DNA of 11,671 nt, taken from NCBI GenBank assembly GCA_910586875.1, contig CAJUJI010000093.1, positions 1 through 11,671 on the forward strand. The letters are read 5' to 3'. The notes under the pieces are model-generated. The model was not told where the DNA came from. It ran no database searches and was given only the letters and a program-made list of their open reading frames with translations. Origin of the DNA: an uncultured Anaerotruncus sp. (GTDB lineage Bacteria > Bacillota > Clostridia > Oscillospirales > Ruminococcaceae). The position numbers were made by a program, and so were the translations under genes. Positions 1 to 6,644 of this stretch are shown here, in pieces. How positions within the stretch are numbered: position 1 is the first letter of the stretch; every line of letters starts with the position of its first letter.

Positions 1-142
1 TATAAATTCTACATATATCATTTCTGAACAGCTTTTTACCTTTGCAGTGATCCTTCCACGCGTTCTCCCAGCACTTTTGTATGCTGATTATAAAAGCATT
101 ATCCCCTTGTCGCGTGCTATCATACCCATTCGTACCTCCCAT
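1..142 (-). CDS. Start of an unrecognised gene, cut by the window edge
   Basis: An uninterrupted minus-strand frame begins with ATG at 142 and stays open for 47 codons to the edge. It begins MGGTNGYDSTRQGDN and continues with a mix of Trp, Cys, Lys and aromatic residues that looks like a folded soluble protein rather than random sequence. A plausible ribosome binding site (AAGGCGAG, 158-151) lies 8 bases upstream. It starts just past the terminator of the butyrate operon, so any promoter would have to overlap that terminator or etfA, or expression would rely on read-through. It looks more AT-rich than the operon genes. I do not recognise a family. A competing ATG at 129, with GGGAGG upstream, gives only 13 codons before a stop. 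Confidence 0.4.
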   Translation of the reverse strand, partial: MGGTNGYDSTRQGDNAFIISIQKCWENAWKDHCKGKKLFRNDICRIY

Positions 143-160
143 TTTGAACACTCGCCTTGC

Positions 161-192
161 ATAAAAGAAAAAGCCCCCAATGGGGGCTTTTT
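161..192 (-). terminator. Rho-independent terminator of the butyryl-CoA operon
   Basis: Positions 168-178 and 182-192 form an 11-bp perfect stem (five G-C pairs capped by AAT, then A-T pairs). Read on the minus strand it is followed by a T-rich run (TTTTTCTTTTAT) down to 161. It lies 16 bases after the etfA stop codon. The plus-strand reading also ends in a run of T, so the structure could work in both directions. Confidence 0.88.
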
Positions 193-207
193 TTGCATCG
201 CTGTGAT

Positions 208-1221
208 TTATTTGCGGTTTTCCAGCGCCTTCTTGACCTCCTCGGTAAGAAGCGGCAGAATCTTGAGCACATCGCCGACGACACCATAATCTGCGACCTC
301 AAAAATCGGTGCATATGGGTCCTTATTGATTGCAACGATGATGTCCGAATCCTCCATGCCCGCCAGATGCTGAATTGCGCCGGAGATGCCGCACGCAATA
401 TACAGATTCGGACGGACGGTTTTACCGGTCTGACCAACCTGACGGTCCTTCTCGACCCAGCCAGCGTCCACACAGGCGCGGGAGGAAGAAACAGTGCCGC
501 CGAACGCAGTAGCCAGCTCCTCAAGCAGCTTGAAGTTCTCCGGACCACCCATGCCACGGCCGCCGGAAACCAGAACCTTCGCATCCTGGATATCCATTTT
601 GCCAGCGGTTTTTTTGACGATCTCCAGAATCTCTACGTTTTTATGTGCCGCCAAATCGGAGGTGGTGAACTGTTCAATAGACGCTTTCGCGCTATCATCC
701 ACATCCGCCTTCTGCATAACGCCAGGGCGAACGGTCGCCATCTGCGGGCGATGCTCCGGACAAAGGATGGTTGCCATGATGTTACCGCCGAATGCCGGAC
801 GGGTCATCATAAGATTCTTTGTCTCCGGATCAATTTCCAGCTTGGTGCAGTCTGCGGTCAAACCGGTGTGTACACGCGCAGAAACACGCGGCGCCATATC
901 GCGGCCGATTGCGGTCGCTCCATACAGCACAACAGCAGGTTTTTTCGCCTCGATAATCTCGTACATCGCCTGTACATACGGCTCGGTGGTATAGACCTCC
1001 AGTGCGGGATCGTCCACAACAACCACCTTATCTGCGCCGTACTTCGCCAGGTTGCTGCACAAATCCGCAACCTTATAGCCGAGCAGCACCGCGGTTACCT
1101 CGGTATCCAAATCCTTTGCCAGCTGCTTTCCCTTGCCAATCAGCTCGTAGGAAACGCTGGAGACTTTATTATCTACCTGCTGAACAAAAACAAATACGCC
1201 TTTATAATCTTGAATGCTCAT
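208..1221 (-). CDS. etfA: Electron transfer flavoprotein, alpha subunit
   Basis: EtfA pairs with EtfB in the cytoplasm. In butyrate producers the EtfAB-Bcd complex oxidises NADH, passes electrons to crotonyl-CoA and, by bifurcation, to ferredoxin. The 337-residue product has the N-terminal alpha/beta domain and a typical C-terminal FAD domain: GRGMGG (221-226), SRACVDAGW (247-255), QVGQTGKTVRP (261-271) and GISGAIQHLAGM (278-289). Length is normal for the family, with no extra ferredoxin domain at the N-terminus. I place the start at the ATG at 1221 (MSIQDYKG), with AGGAAG 11 bases upstream. An in-frame GTG at 1233 would add four residues but sits directly against that ribosome binding site. 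It is the last gene of the operon, 19 bases after etfB. Bifurcation is inferred from context; the sequence alone does not prove it. Confidence 0.96.
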   Translation of the reverse strand: MSIQDYKGVFVFVQQVDNKVSSVSYELIGKGKQLAKDLDTEVTAVLLGYKVADLCSNLAKYGADKVVVVDDPALEVYTTEPYVQAMYEIIEAKKPAVVLYGATAIGRDMAPRVSARVHTGLTADCTKLEIDPETKNLMMTRPAFGGNIMATILCPEHRPQMATVRPGVMQKADVDDSAKASIEQFTTSDLAAHKNVEILEIVKKTAGKMDIQDAKVLVSGGRGMGGPENFKLLEELATAFGGTVSSSRACVDAGWVEKDRQVGQTGKTVRPNLYIACGISGAIQHLAGMEDSDIIVAINKDPYAPIFEVADYGVVGDVLKILPLLTEEVKKALENRK

Positions 1222-1240
1222 TTTTGTCACCACTTCCTAC

Positions 1241-2023
1241 TTACAGAATAAATTTTTCATGCAGCTTCTCGATCAAGAAATCGACCGATTCCTTTGTATC
1301 GAGCGTTACAACAGTTCCCTTGCCCTTGAGCTCTTTGGTGAAGGACTTGAATACGCGGGTTGGCGAACCCTTTAGGCCAATGTTGCTGTCCTCAACATCC
1401 AAATCCGGGCGGTTCCAGACGGTGACCTGCTTCTCGCGGAATGCGTCAAAAATTCCGCCTGGGGTCATATAACGCGGCTCGTTGAGCTCGGAAAGCGCGG
1501 TAATCAGGCAAGGCATTTTCACCTTGATCACATGATAGCGGTCCTCATACTGGCGCTGTACAACAACACTGTCGCCTTCAATGGAAATTTTTTCGGCGTA
1601 GCTGATGTTCGGCAGGTTCAGATGCTCCGCAATCTGCGGGCCAACCTGTGCGGTATCGCCATCGATCGCCTGACGGCCGGTGATAATCAGGTCATACGGC
1701 AGCTTTTTGACCGCTGAGGCCAATGTAGAGGAGGTTGCCCAGGTATCCGCACCGCCAAATGCGCGGTCGGTCACCAGAATCGCCTCGTCAGCGCCCATCG
1801 CGAGCGCCTCACGCAGCGCCAGATCCGCCTGAGGCGGTCCCATCGAAATAACCGTCACCTTTGCGCCGTTTTCGTCTTTGATGCGCAGAGCCGCTTCCAG
1901 CCCCGCCTTATCGTCAGGATTGATGATGCTGGGAATTCCATCACGAATCAATGTACCGGTTACCGGATCGAGCTTTACTTCATTGGTATCCGGCACCTGC
2001 TTGATGCAAACGATAATATTCAT
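1241..2023 (-). CDS. etfB: Electron transfer flavoprotein, beta subunit
   Basis: This is the partner of EtfA in the heterodimer that feeds electrons to butyryl-CoA dehydrogenase. The 260-residue protein begins MNIIVCIKQVPDT, typical of EtfB. It carries NPDDKAGLEAALR (35-47) and the ETF-beta signature TGRQAIDGDTAQVGPQ (115-130), which contributes to nucleotide/flavin binding. In bifurcating ETFs the beta subunit holds the flavin that takes hydride from NADH. The start is the ATG at 2023, with AAAGGAGTG about 9 bases upstream. That site overlaps the bcd stop codon, so translation of bcd and etfB is probably coupled. The gap to bcd is 14 bases, consistent with matched expression of complex subunits. 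Confidence 0.97.
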   Translation of the reverse strand: MNIIVCIKQVPDTNEVKLDPVTGTLIRDGIPSIINPDDKAGLEAALRIKDENGAKVTVISMGPPQADLALREALAMGADEAILVTDRAFGGADTWATSSTLASAVKKLPYDLIITGRQAIDGDTAQVGPQIAEHLNLPNISYAEKISIEGDSVVVQRQYEDRYHVIKVKMPCLITALSELNEPRYMTPGGIFDAFREKQVTVWNRPDLDVEDSNIGLKGSPTRVFKSFTKELKGKGTVVTLDTKESVDFLIEKLHEKFIL

Positions 2024-2037
2024 CTGTTGTCACTCCT

Positions 2038-3177
2038 TTACTTCAGAATCGAGCCAGAGATTACCATACGCTGCACTTCGCTGGTACCCTCATAGATTTC
2101 GGTAATCTTTGCGTCACGCATCATCCGCTCCACCGGATACTCACGGGTGTAGCCGTATCCGCCGAACATCTGCACGCACTTGGTGGTCACTTCCATCGCG
2201 GTTTCAGCTGCGAACAGCTTCGCCATCGCCGCATCTGCGGAGAACACCTTCTTGGTATCCTTTGCAATCGCTGCGCTGTAAACCAGCAGACGGGCAGCCT
2301 CTATCTTGGTCTTGAGGTCGGCCAACTGGAACTGGGTGTTCTGGAATGCAGAAATTGGACGTCCGAACTGCTTGCGCTCCTTGACATACTTCACCGTCTC
2401 GTCAAATGCGCCCTGTGCGATGCCCAGCGCCTGTGCTGCGATACCGATACGGCCGCCATCCAGCGTCTGCATTGCGATCCCAAAGCCCTTGCCCTCTTGG
2501 CCGAGCAGGTTCTCCTTTGGAACGATGCAGTTCTCGAAGATGAGCTCGGTGGTAGAGGAGCCACGGATACCCATTTTCAGCTCTTTCTTGCCAATCGAGA
2601 AGCCGGGGAAATCCTTCTCTACGATAAACGCGGAGATGCCGCGGGTGCCCTTGGATTTATCGGTCATCGCAAAGATGATATAAGTATCCGCCTTGCCGCC
2701 GTTGGTGATAAAGATTTTCGAGCCGTTGAGCACATAATGGTCGCCATCCAGCACCGCCTTGGTCTGCTGACCGGAAGCATCGGTGCCCGCGCCCGGCTCG
2801 GTCAGGCCGAATGCGCCCAGATGCTCACCCTTTGCCAGCGGAACCAGATACTTTTGAATCTGCTCGGGGGTACCAAACCTTTTAATCGGATCGCCGCCCA
2901 AAGAGGTATGTGCGGAAACGATAACGCCGGTGGTGCCACAAACGCGGGAGAGCTCCTCCACGCACATTGCATAGGTCAGGGTGTCGCAGCCCTGGCCGCC
3001 GTACTCTTTCGGGAATGGGATGCCCAAAAAGCCGTATTTCGCCAGCTTTTCAACCGTCTCGGCGGGGAAGCGCTCCTCCTCGTCCACCTCTTGTGCAAGC
3101 GGCTTTACTTCTTTTTCTGCAAAATCGCGGAACAGCTGTCTTGCCATCTGCTGCTCTTTGCTCAATACAAAGTCCAT
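2038..3177 (-). CDS. bcd: Butyryl-CoA dehydrogenase (short-chain acyl-CoA dehydrogenase)
   Basis: Bcd reduces crotonyl-CoA to butyryl-CoA using electrons delivered by EtfAB. The 379-residue protein has the usual acyl-CoA dehydrogenase layout: N-terminal helical domain, beta domain with GAFGLTEPGAGTDA (121-134, substrate and FAD contacts), and C-terminal helical domain with QMFGGYGYTREYPVERM (336-352). The catalytic base is predicted to be Glu363 in IYEGTSE (361-367). The start is the ATG at 3177 (MDFVLSKEQQ), with AGGAGG 7 bases upstream. An upstream in-frame ATG at 3240 would add 21 residues unlike the family and would run through an intergenic hairpin, so I reject it. The immediate etfB-etfA neighbours support the butyryl-CoA assignment over other short-chain acyl-CoA dehydrogenases. 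Confidence 0.96.
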   Translation of the reverse strand: MDFVLSKEQQMARQLFRDFAEKEVKPLAQEVDEEERFPAETVEKLAKYGFLGIPFPKEYGGQGCDTLTYAMCVEELSRVCGTTGVIVSAHTSLGGDPIKRFGTPEQIQKYLVPLAKGEHLGAFGLTEPGAGTDASGQQTKAVLDGDHYVLNGSKIFITNGGKADTYIIFAMTDKSKGTRGISAFIVEKDFPGFSIGKKELKMGIRGSSTTELIFENCIVPKENLLGQEGKGFGIAMQTLDGGRIGIAAQALGIAQGAFDETVKYVKERKQFGRPISAFQNTQFQLADLKTKIEAARLLVYSAAIAKDTKKVFSADAAMAKLFAAETAMEVTTKCVQMFGGYGYTREYPVERMMRDAKITEIYEGTSEVQRMVISGSILK

Positions 3178-3212
3178 GCAAGTTCCTCCTATGTTTATTG
3201 AAGCCTCTGAAA

Positions 3213-3243
3213 GCTGTGCGATCCTTTGGGAAGACCGCACAGC
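3213..3243 (-). other. Hairpin between hbd and bcd
   Basis: An 8-bp inverted repeat (GCTGTGCG at 3213-3220, CGCACAGC at 3236-3243) with a 15-base loop fills much of the 89-base gap between hbd and bcd. On the minus strand it is followed by TTTCAGAGG rather than a T run, so it is not a standard terminator. It may be an RNA processing or stability element, or a leaky terminator that adjusts bcd-etfBA expression relative to the upstream genes. Function is inferred only. Confidence 0.5.
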
Positions 3244-3266
3244 CTTTGCGGGCCTAGATTCAGTTC

Positions 3267-4106
3267 TTATTTGGCGTAGTTATAGAAACCTTCGCCGGTC
3301 TTTCTACCCAGCTTGCCGCCGCGCACCATCTTTCTGAGCAGCGGATGCGGACGATATTTCGGATCGCCGAACTCGTTGTACAGGACCTCCATAATTGCCA
3401 AGCAGACGTCCAGGCCAACCAGATCGCCCAGCTCCAGCGGGCCCATCGGGTGGTTGGCGCCCAGCTTCATTGCAGCGTCGATGCCCTCGACAGAAGCGAT
3501 GCCATCCGCATAGATGCCAATTGCCTCATTGATCATCGGAATCAGGATGCGGTTGACCACAAAGCCAGCGCCCTCCTTGACCTCGACAGGAGTCTTGCCG
3601 ATCTCTTTGGCAATGCCGATGATCTTCTCGACCGTTTCAGGGGTGGTGTGCAGGCCAGCGATAACCTCGACCAGCTTCATAACCGGTGCAGGATTGAAGA
3701 AGTGCATACCGATAATCGCGCGATCCAGCCCATTGGACATCTCGGTGAGCGACAGCGAGGAGGTATTGGAAGCAAAAATCGCATCCGGTTTACAGATGGT
3801 TTGCAGCTTACCGAACAGCTCTTTTTTCAGGTCCATCCGCTCCAGCGCAGCCTCAACCACCAGGTCGCAATCTGCTACGGCATCGTTAAGACCGGTTGTG
3901 ATCTTGCCCAGGATCTCGTCCATCTTTGCCTGCTCCATCTTGCCCTTGGAGACCAGGCGCGCCAGCGACTTTTCAATCTTCTTTTTGCCGCCCGCAGCAA
4001 ACTCCTCCGAGATGTCGCACAATACGACCTCGTAGCCGTCGGTGACTGCGAACGCCTGCGCGATGCCGGAACCCATCGTTCCTGCGCCGATAACGCCAAC
4101 TTTCAT
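3267..4106 (-). CDS. hbd: 3-hydroxybutyryl-CoA dehydrogenase
   Basis: Hbd reduces acetoacetyl-CoA to 3-hydroxybutyryl-CoA with NAD(P)H, the second step of the pathway. The 279-residue protein starts with the Rossmann motif GAGTMG (7-12), and Asp31 lies at the end of the second strand, which favours NADH. Catalytic residues expected for the family are visible: Ser116 in NTSSL, His135 in GMHFFNP, Glu147 in KLVEVI and Asn185 in GFVVNRIL. The C-terminal dimerisation domain ends GRKTGEGFYNYAK. The start is the ATG at 4106, with GGAGG about 8 bases upstream. An in-frame ATG at 4238 would add 44 residues rich in Arg, Lys and Cys encoded by the intergenic hairpin region, and is rejected. A short AT hairpin (4124-4141) lies just upstream of the ribosome binding site. 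Confidence 0.97.
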   Translation of the reverse strand: MKVGVIGAGTMGSGIAQAFAVTDGYEVVLCDISEEFAAGGKKKIEKSLARLVSKGKMEQAKMDEILGKITTGLNDAVADCDLVVEAALERMDLKKELFGKLQTICKPDAIFASNTSSLSLTEMSNGLDRAIIGMHFFNPAPVMKLVEVIAGLHTTPETVEKIIGIAKEIGKTPVEVKEGAGFVVNRILIPMINEAIGIYADGIASVEGIDAAMKLGANHPMGPLELGDLVGLDVCLAIMEVLYNEFGDPKYRPHPLLRKMVRGGKLGRKTGEGFYNYAK

Positions 4107-4159
4107 TGTTTTGTTCCTCCATTCTATTTTTAAAAAAATAGTGCGTGTTTCCTGTTTTG

Positions 4160-4345
4160 CTTTTGGGGATTGCAGGGGGCTTTTTCTCTTGCAAAAATCC
4201 CTCTCTTGCCGCATGACGCAAGTCATGCGGCAATTCACCCCGAGAATGCGCTTCTCAGGATAAAGTGTTCCGCGCTGTGCGCAGCGCGACCAAAGGCGCT
4301 GCCTTTGGAAACCGCAGCCTTTTGAAAAAGGCTGGCGAAAACTTT
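4160..4345. repeat. Chain of hairpins between crt and hbd, likely an interspersed repeat element
   Basis: Most of the 247-base crt/hbd gap is made of consecutive inverted repeats. They are: GGGATT 4166-4171 with 4196-4201 (imperfect); a perfect 12-bp stem 4206-4217 with 4222-4233 (TTGCCGCATGAC arm); 5 bp 4242-4246 with 4252-4256; 7 bp 4271-4277 with 4282-4288; 8 bp 4290-4297 with 4301-4308; and 9 bp 4315-4323 with 4326-4334. No protein-coding frame is convincing here. The dense hairpins in a noncoding gap resemble REP/MITE-like intergenic elements of gut Clostridia, but copy number cannot be seen from one window. In the operon transcript it would separate thl-crt from hbd-bcd-etfBA. None of the stems is followed on the minus strand by a clear T run. 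Confidence 0.6.
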
Positions 4346-4353
4346 TGAGAATT

Positions 4354-5130
4354 TTAACGGTTCACGAATGGGTCGGGTTTGCGTTTCTCTACAAATGCCG
4401 CCATCGCGTTACGCTGATCCTCGCTCTCGAAGCAGGAGCCGAACAGCTTCTCCTCAATCACAATCGCCTCGTCGATGCCCACCTGCATACCGTCGTTGAT
4501 TGCCTTCTTGGTTGCGCGCACCGCAATCGGAGCGTTGCGTGCAATCTTCTCCGCCAATTTGGCCGCCTCATCCATCAGGCTCTCGAGCGGGTACACCGCA
4601 TTGACCAGGCCCAGTGCAAGCGCTGCATCCGCTTTCATTTTATTGGTGGTATAGAGCAGCTCTTTCGCTTTGCCCAGACCGATAATCCGCGCCAAACGCT
4701 GGGTGCCGCCAAAGCCTGCGGTGATGCCCAGCGAAACCTCCGGCTGTGCGAATACAGCATTTTCGGATGCAATGCGAATATCACAGGACATCGCAAGCTC
4801 GCAGCCGCCGCCCAGCGCAAACCCATTGATTGCAGCGATCACCGGAATGGGGAACGCTTCGATTTTGCGGAATACGTCGTTGCCCTTCTTGCCGAACGCT
4901 TCGCCCTCCGCTTTGCTAAGGCCGCTCATCTCACCGATATCCGCGCCTGCCACAAAGGATTTTTCTCCTGCGCCGGTCAGGATCACACAGCGGGTTTCCT
5001 CCAGGCTGATGCTGTCAAACGTCTGCTCCAGCTCGCCGAGCACCTCAGAATTCAACGCATTGAGCGCCTTCTGCCGGTCGATGGTGACAATGCCAACAAA
5101 GCCGCGTTGCTCATACTTCACAAACTGCAT
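4354..5130 (-). CDS. crt: 3-hydroxybutyryl-CoA dehydratase (crotonase)
   Basis: Crotonase removes water from 3-hydroxybutyryl-CoA to give crotonyl-CoA. The 258-residue protein is full length for the enoyl-CoA hydratase family. It shows KSFVAGADIGEM (57-68) and INGFALGGGCELAMSCD (101-117), which form the oxyanion hole and CoA site. The two catalytic glutamates are predicted at Glu111 (GGCEL) and Glu131 (QPEVSLGI), 20 residues apart as in the characterised enzymes. The C-terminal helices end in KPDPFVNR. The ATG at 5130 has GGAGG about 10 bases upstream. It lies between thl and hbd in the same orientation, which supports the short-chain crotonase assignment over other hydratase/isomerase superfamily members. 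Confidence 0.96.
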   Translation of the reverse strand: MQFVKYEQRGFVGIVTIDRQKALNALNSEVLGELEQTFDSISLEETRCVILTGAGEKSFVAGADIGEMSGLSKAEGEAFGKKGNDVFRKIEAFPIPVIAAINGFALGGGCELAMSCDIRIASENAVFAQPEVSLGITAGFGGTQRLARIIGLGKAKELLYTTNKMKADAALALGLVNAVYPLESLMDEAAKLAEKIARNAPIAVRATKKAINDGMQVGIDEAIVIEEKLFGSCFESEDQRNAMAAFVEKRKPDPFVNR

Positions 5131-5210
5131 AAGTAACCTGCCTCCATTCTCTCTATTTATTTTAGGACTGCTCAGACGGTCCCTTGCACCAAAAATGGCG
5201 CACAGACCAC

Positions 5211-5235
5211 CAAGCCCCAGCTAAGCAGGGGCTTG
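5211..5235 (-). other. Hairpin between thl and crt
   Basis: An 8-bp inverted repeat (CAAGCCCC at 5211-5218, GGGGCTTG at 5228-5235) sits 18 bases past the thl stop codon in the 123-base gap before crt. The inner bases can add two more pairs after an A-A mismatch. It lacks a T run on either side, so it is unlikely to stop transcription fully. It may protect the thl transcript 3' end or mark a processing site. Confidence 0.5.
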
Positions 5236-5253
5236 ACAGCCTATTGTTTTTGT

Positions 5254-6438
5254 TTATTTGATGTTTTCCACAACGGTGGAAACGCCCATGCCGCCGCCGA
5301 CACAGAGGGTCGCCAAGCCCTTGCCCGCCTCACGGCGTTTGAGCTCATGCAGCAATGTGACCAGAATCCGGCAGCCGGAAGCGCCCACCGGATGGCCCAG
5401 AGAAATCGCGCCGCCATTGACATTGACCTTGGAAGCGTCCCATTTCAGGTCCATGCCAACTGCCAGCGATTGCGCAGCAAATGCCTCGTTCGCCTCGATC
5501 AAGTCCATATCCTCAATCTTCAGACCGGTGCGGTCAAACAGCTTCTTGGTGGAAGCAGCCGGTCCGATTCCCATGATGGAGGGGTCTACGCCTGCGGAAG
5601 CGCCTGCAACCCATTTTGCCATCGGCTTGATGCCCAGCTCAGCAGCCTTTTCCGCGCTCATTACAACAACAGCAGCAGCGCCGTCATTGATACCGGAAGC
5701 GTTTGCAGCGGTTACGCTTCCGTCCTTTTTGAAGGCAGGGCGCAGCTTCGCAAGGCCATCCGCGGTCACGCCATCGCGCGGGAACTCGTCCTTATCGAAC
5801 ATGACGGTTTCCTTCTTGACCTTGACCGGCACTGGTACAATCTCGTCTACAAATTTACCGGCGTTGCGTGCAGCTTCGCACTTCTGCTGGCTAGCAGCCG
5901 CAAACTCATCCTGCATCTCGCGGGTGATGCCATATTTCTCGGCGACATTTTCAGCGGTAATGCCCATATGGTAATCGTTGAACGCATCCCACAGCGCGTC
6001 ACGAATCATTGTATCAACCAGCTTGCCATCGTTCATGCGATAGCCAAAGCGAGCCTGCGGCAAAGCATACGGAGCAGCGGACATATTCTCCATACCGCCT
6101 GCAACAATGATATCCGCCTCGCCAGCCATAATCATCGCAGCAGCGGTGTTGACGCATTTGAGGCCGGAGCCGCAAACATTGTTGACCGTCAGCGCCGGTA
6201 CATCAATCGGCAGCCCTGCATGCAGCGTCGCCTGACGCGCAACATTCTGCCCCTGCGCTGCCTGAAGCACGCAGCCCATCAGCACCTCATCCACCTGCTC
6301 CGGCTTGATGCCTGCACGGTTGATTGCCTCTTTGATTACAATAGCGCCCAGCTGCTCCACAGGAACATTGGCCAGCGAGCCGCCCATCTTGCCGATTGCA
6401 GTACGGCAAGCGCCTACCAGAACTACTTCTCTTGACAT
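5254..6438 (-). CDS. thl: Acetyl-CoA acetyltransferase (thiolase)
   Basis: Thiolase condenses two acetyl-CoA into acetoacetyl-CoA, the entry step of butyrate synthesis. The 394-residue protein has the normal length and all catalytic motifs: nucleophile Cys89 in NNVCGSG, His349 in GHPVGASG and the acid/base Cys379 in CVGGGMG. It also has NEAFAAQ (317-323). The start ATG at 6438 has GGAGG 8 bases upstream and begins MSREVVLVGACRTAIGK, as expected for biosynthetic thiolases. It is the first gene of the operon; the promoter and a Rex-like operator lie upstream at 6503-6543. Context with crt-hbd-bcd-etfBA argues for the biosynthetic role. Confidence 0.97.
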   Translation of the reverse strand: MSREVVLVGACRTAIGKMGGSLANVPVEQLGAIVIKEAINRAGIKPEQVDEVLMGCVLQAAQGQNVARQATLHAGLPIDVPALTVNNVCGSGLKCVNTAAAMIMAGEADIIVAGGMENMSAAPYALPQARFGYRMNDGKLVDTMIRDALWDAFNDYHMGITAENVAEKYGITREMQDEFAAASQQKCEAARNAGKFVDEIVPVPVKVKKETVMFDKDEFPRDGVTADGLAKLRPAFKKDGSVTAANASGINDGAAAVVVMSAEKAAELGIKPMAKWVAGASAGVDPSIMGIGPAASTKKLFDRTGLKIEDMDLIEANEAFAAQSLAVGMDLKWDASKVNVNGGAISLGHPVGASGCRILVTLLHELKRREAGKGLATLCVGGGMGVSTVVENIK

Positions 6439-6502
6439 ATTGACCGCCTCCGATAGTTTTTATTGATTGAGCCATTCAAAAATTATTGCTCTGATGGCTC
6501 TT

Positions 6503-6531
6503 ATTATACTCCTCTTTTTCTGAGATTGCTA
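6503..6531 (-). promoter_or_regulatory. Candidate promoter of the thl operon
   Basis: On the minus strand a perfect -10 box TATAAT (6508-6503) lies 17 bases after a weak -35 (TAGCAA, 6531-6526). The transcript would start near 6496, giving a leader of about 58 bases with the thl ribosome binding site. A 7-bp inverted repeat (GAGCCAT, 6469-6475 with 6494-6500) begins at the predicted transcript start and could form a 5' stem or a second operator. The weak -35 may reflect its overlap with a regulator site. Confidence 0.6.
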
Positions 6532-6543
6532 CCTTTTTAACAA
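6526..6543 (-). promoter_or_regulatory. Candidate Rex operator overlapping the thl -35 region
   Basis: The minus strand reads TTGTTAAAAAGGTAGCAA. Compared with the clostridial Rex pattern TTGTTAA-N4-TTAACAA, the left half matches 7 of 7 and the right half 5 of 7. Rex is a repressor that releases DNA when NADH/NAD+ rises, and it is known to control butyrate/butanol genes in clostridia. Its position over the -35 element fits repression by blocking RNA polymerase. The rex gene is not in this window. Confidence 0.5.
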
Positions 6544-6612
6544 TTCGTTTTTAATTTTTTACACTCTGGATAGGGAATGTAGTTTACAATCGGTTTTTTC
6601 GTTAAAATGACC

Positions 6613-6644
6613 AAAGCTCATGTTGCAATTGCAACATGAGCTTT
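6613..6644. terminator. Perfect 32-base palindrome, probable terminator between two units
   Basis: AAAGCTCATGTTGCAA (6613-6628) is followed directly by its exact reverse complement (6629-6644), giving a 16-bp arm. Read on the plus strand it is followed by a pyrimidine-rich stretch with T runs; on the minus strand by GGTCATTTTAACG, a poor T tract. It lies downstream of the DUF1576 unit and upstream of the thl promoter, so insulating the two is the simplest role. A role as a protein-binding site cannot be excluded. Confidence 0.55.

Noticed and set aside
88..129. A 13-codon minus-strand frame with GGGAGG upstream, as a possible leader peptide
   Set aside because: It overlaps a longer open frame starting at 142 that runs to the edge and reads more like a protein. 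No attenuator-type hairpin follows.
157..1251. A 364-codon plus-strand open frame across etfA
   Set aside because: It is antisense to a clearly conserved gene, starts within the terminator, and its translation is rich in His, Arg, Cys and Gln with no family resemblance. It reflects codon bias of etfA.
4107..4238. N-terminal extension of hbd from the ATG at 4238
   Set aside because: The added residues are encoded by hairpin-forming intergenic sequence. The ATG at 4106 has a good ribosome binding site and gives the canonical Rossmann start.
4160..4345. CRISPR array or tRNA-like structure in the hairpin-rich gap
   Set aside because: The stems differ from each other and there is no regular direct repeat with spacers. 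No cloverleaf with a T-arm motif can be drawn.
4345..5136. A 263-codon plus-strand open frame across crt
   Set aside because: It is antisense to a complete crotonase with intact active-site residues; no recognisable motif in the translation.
5233..6435. A 400-codon plus-strand open frame covering nearly all of thl
   Set aside because: It is the mirror of the thiolase frame and its residue composition (His, Arg, Gln, Cys rich) is typical of antisense shadows. It has no ribosome binding site or motifs.
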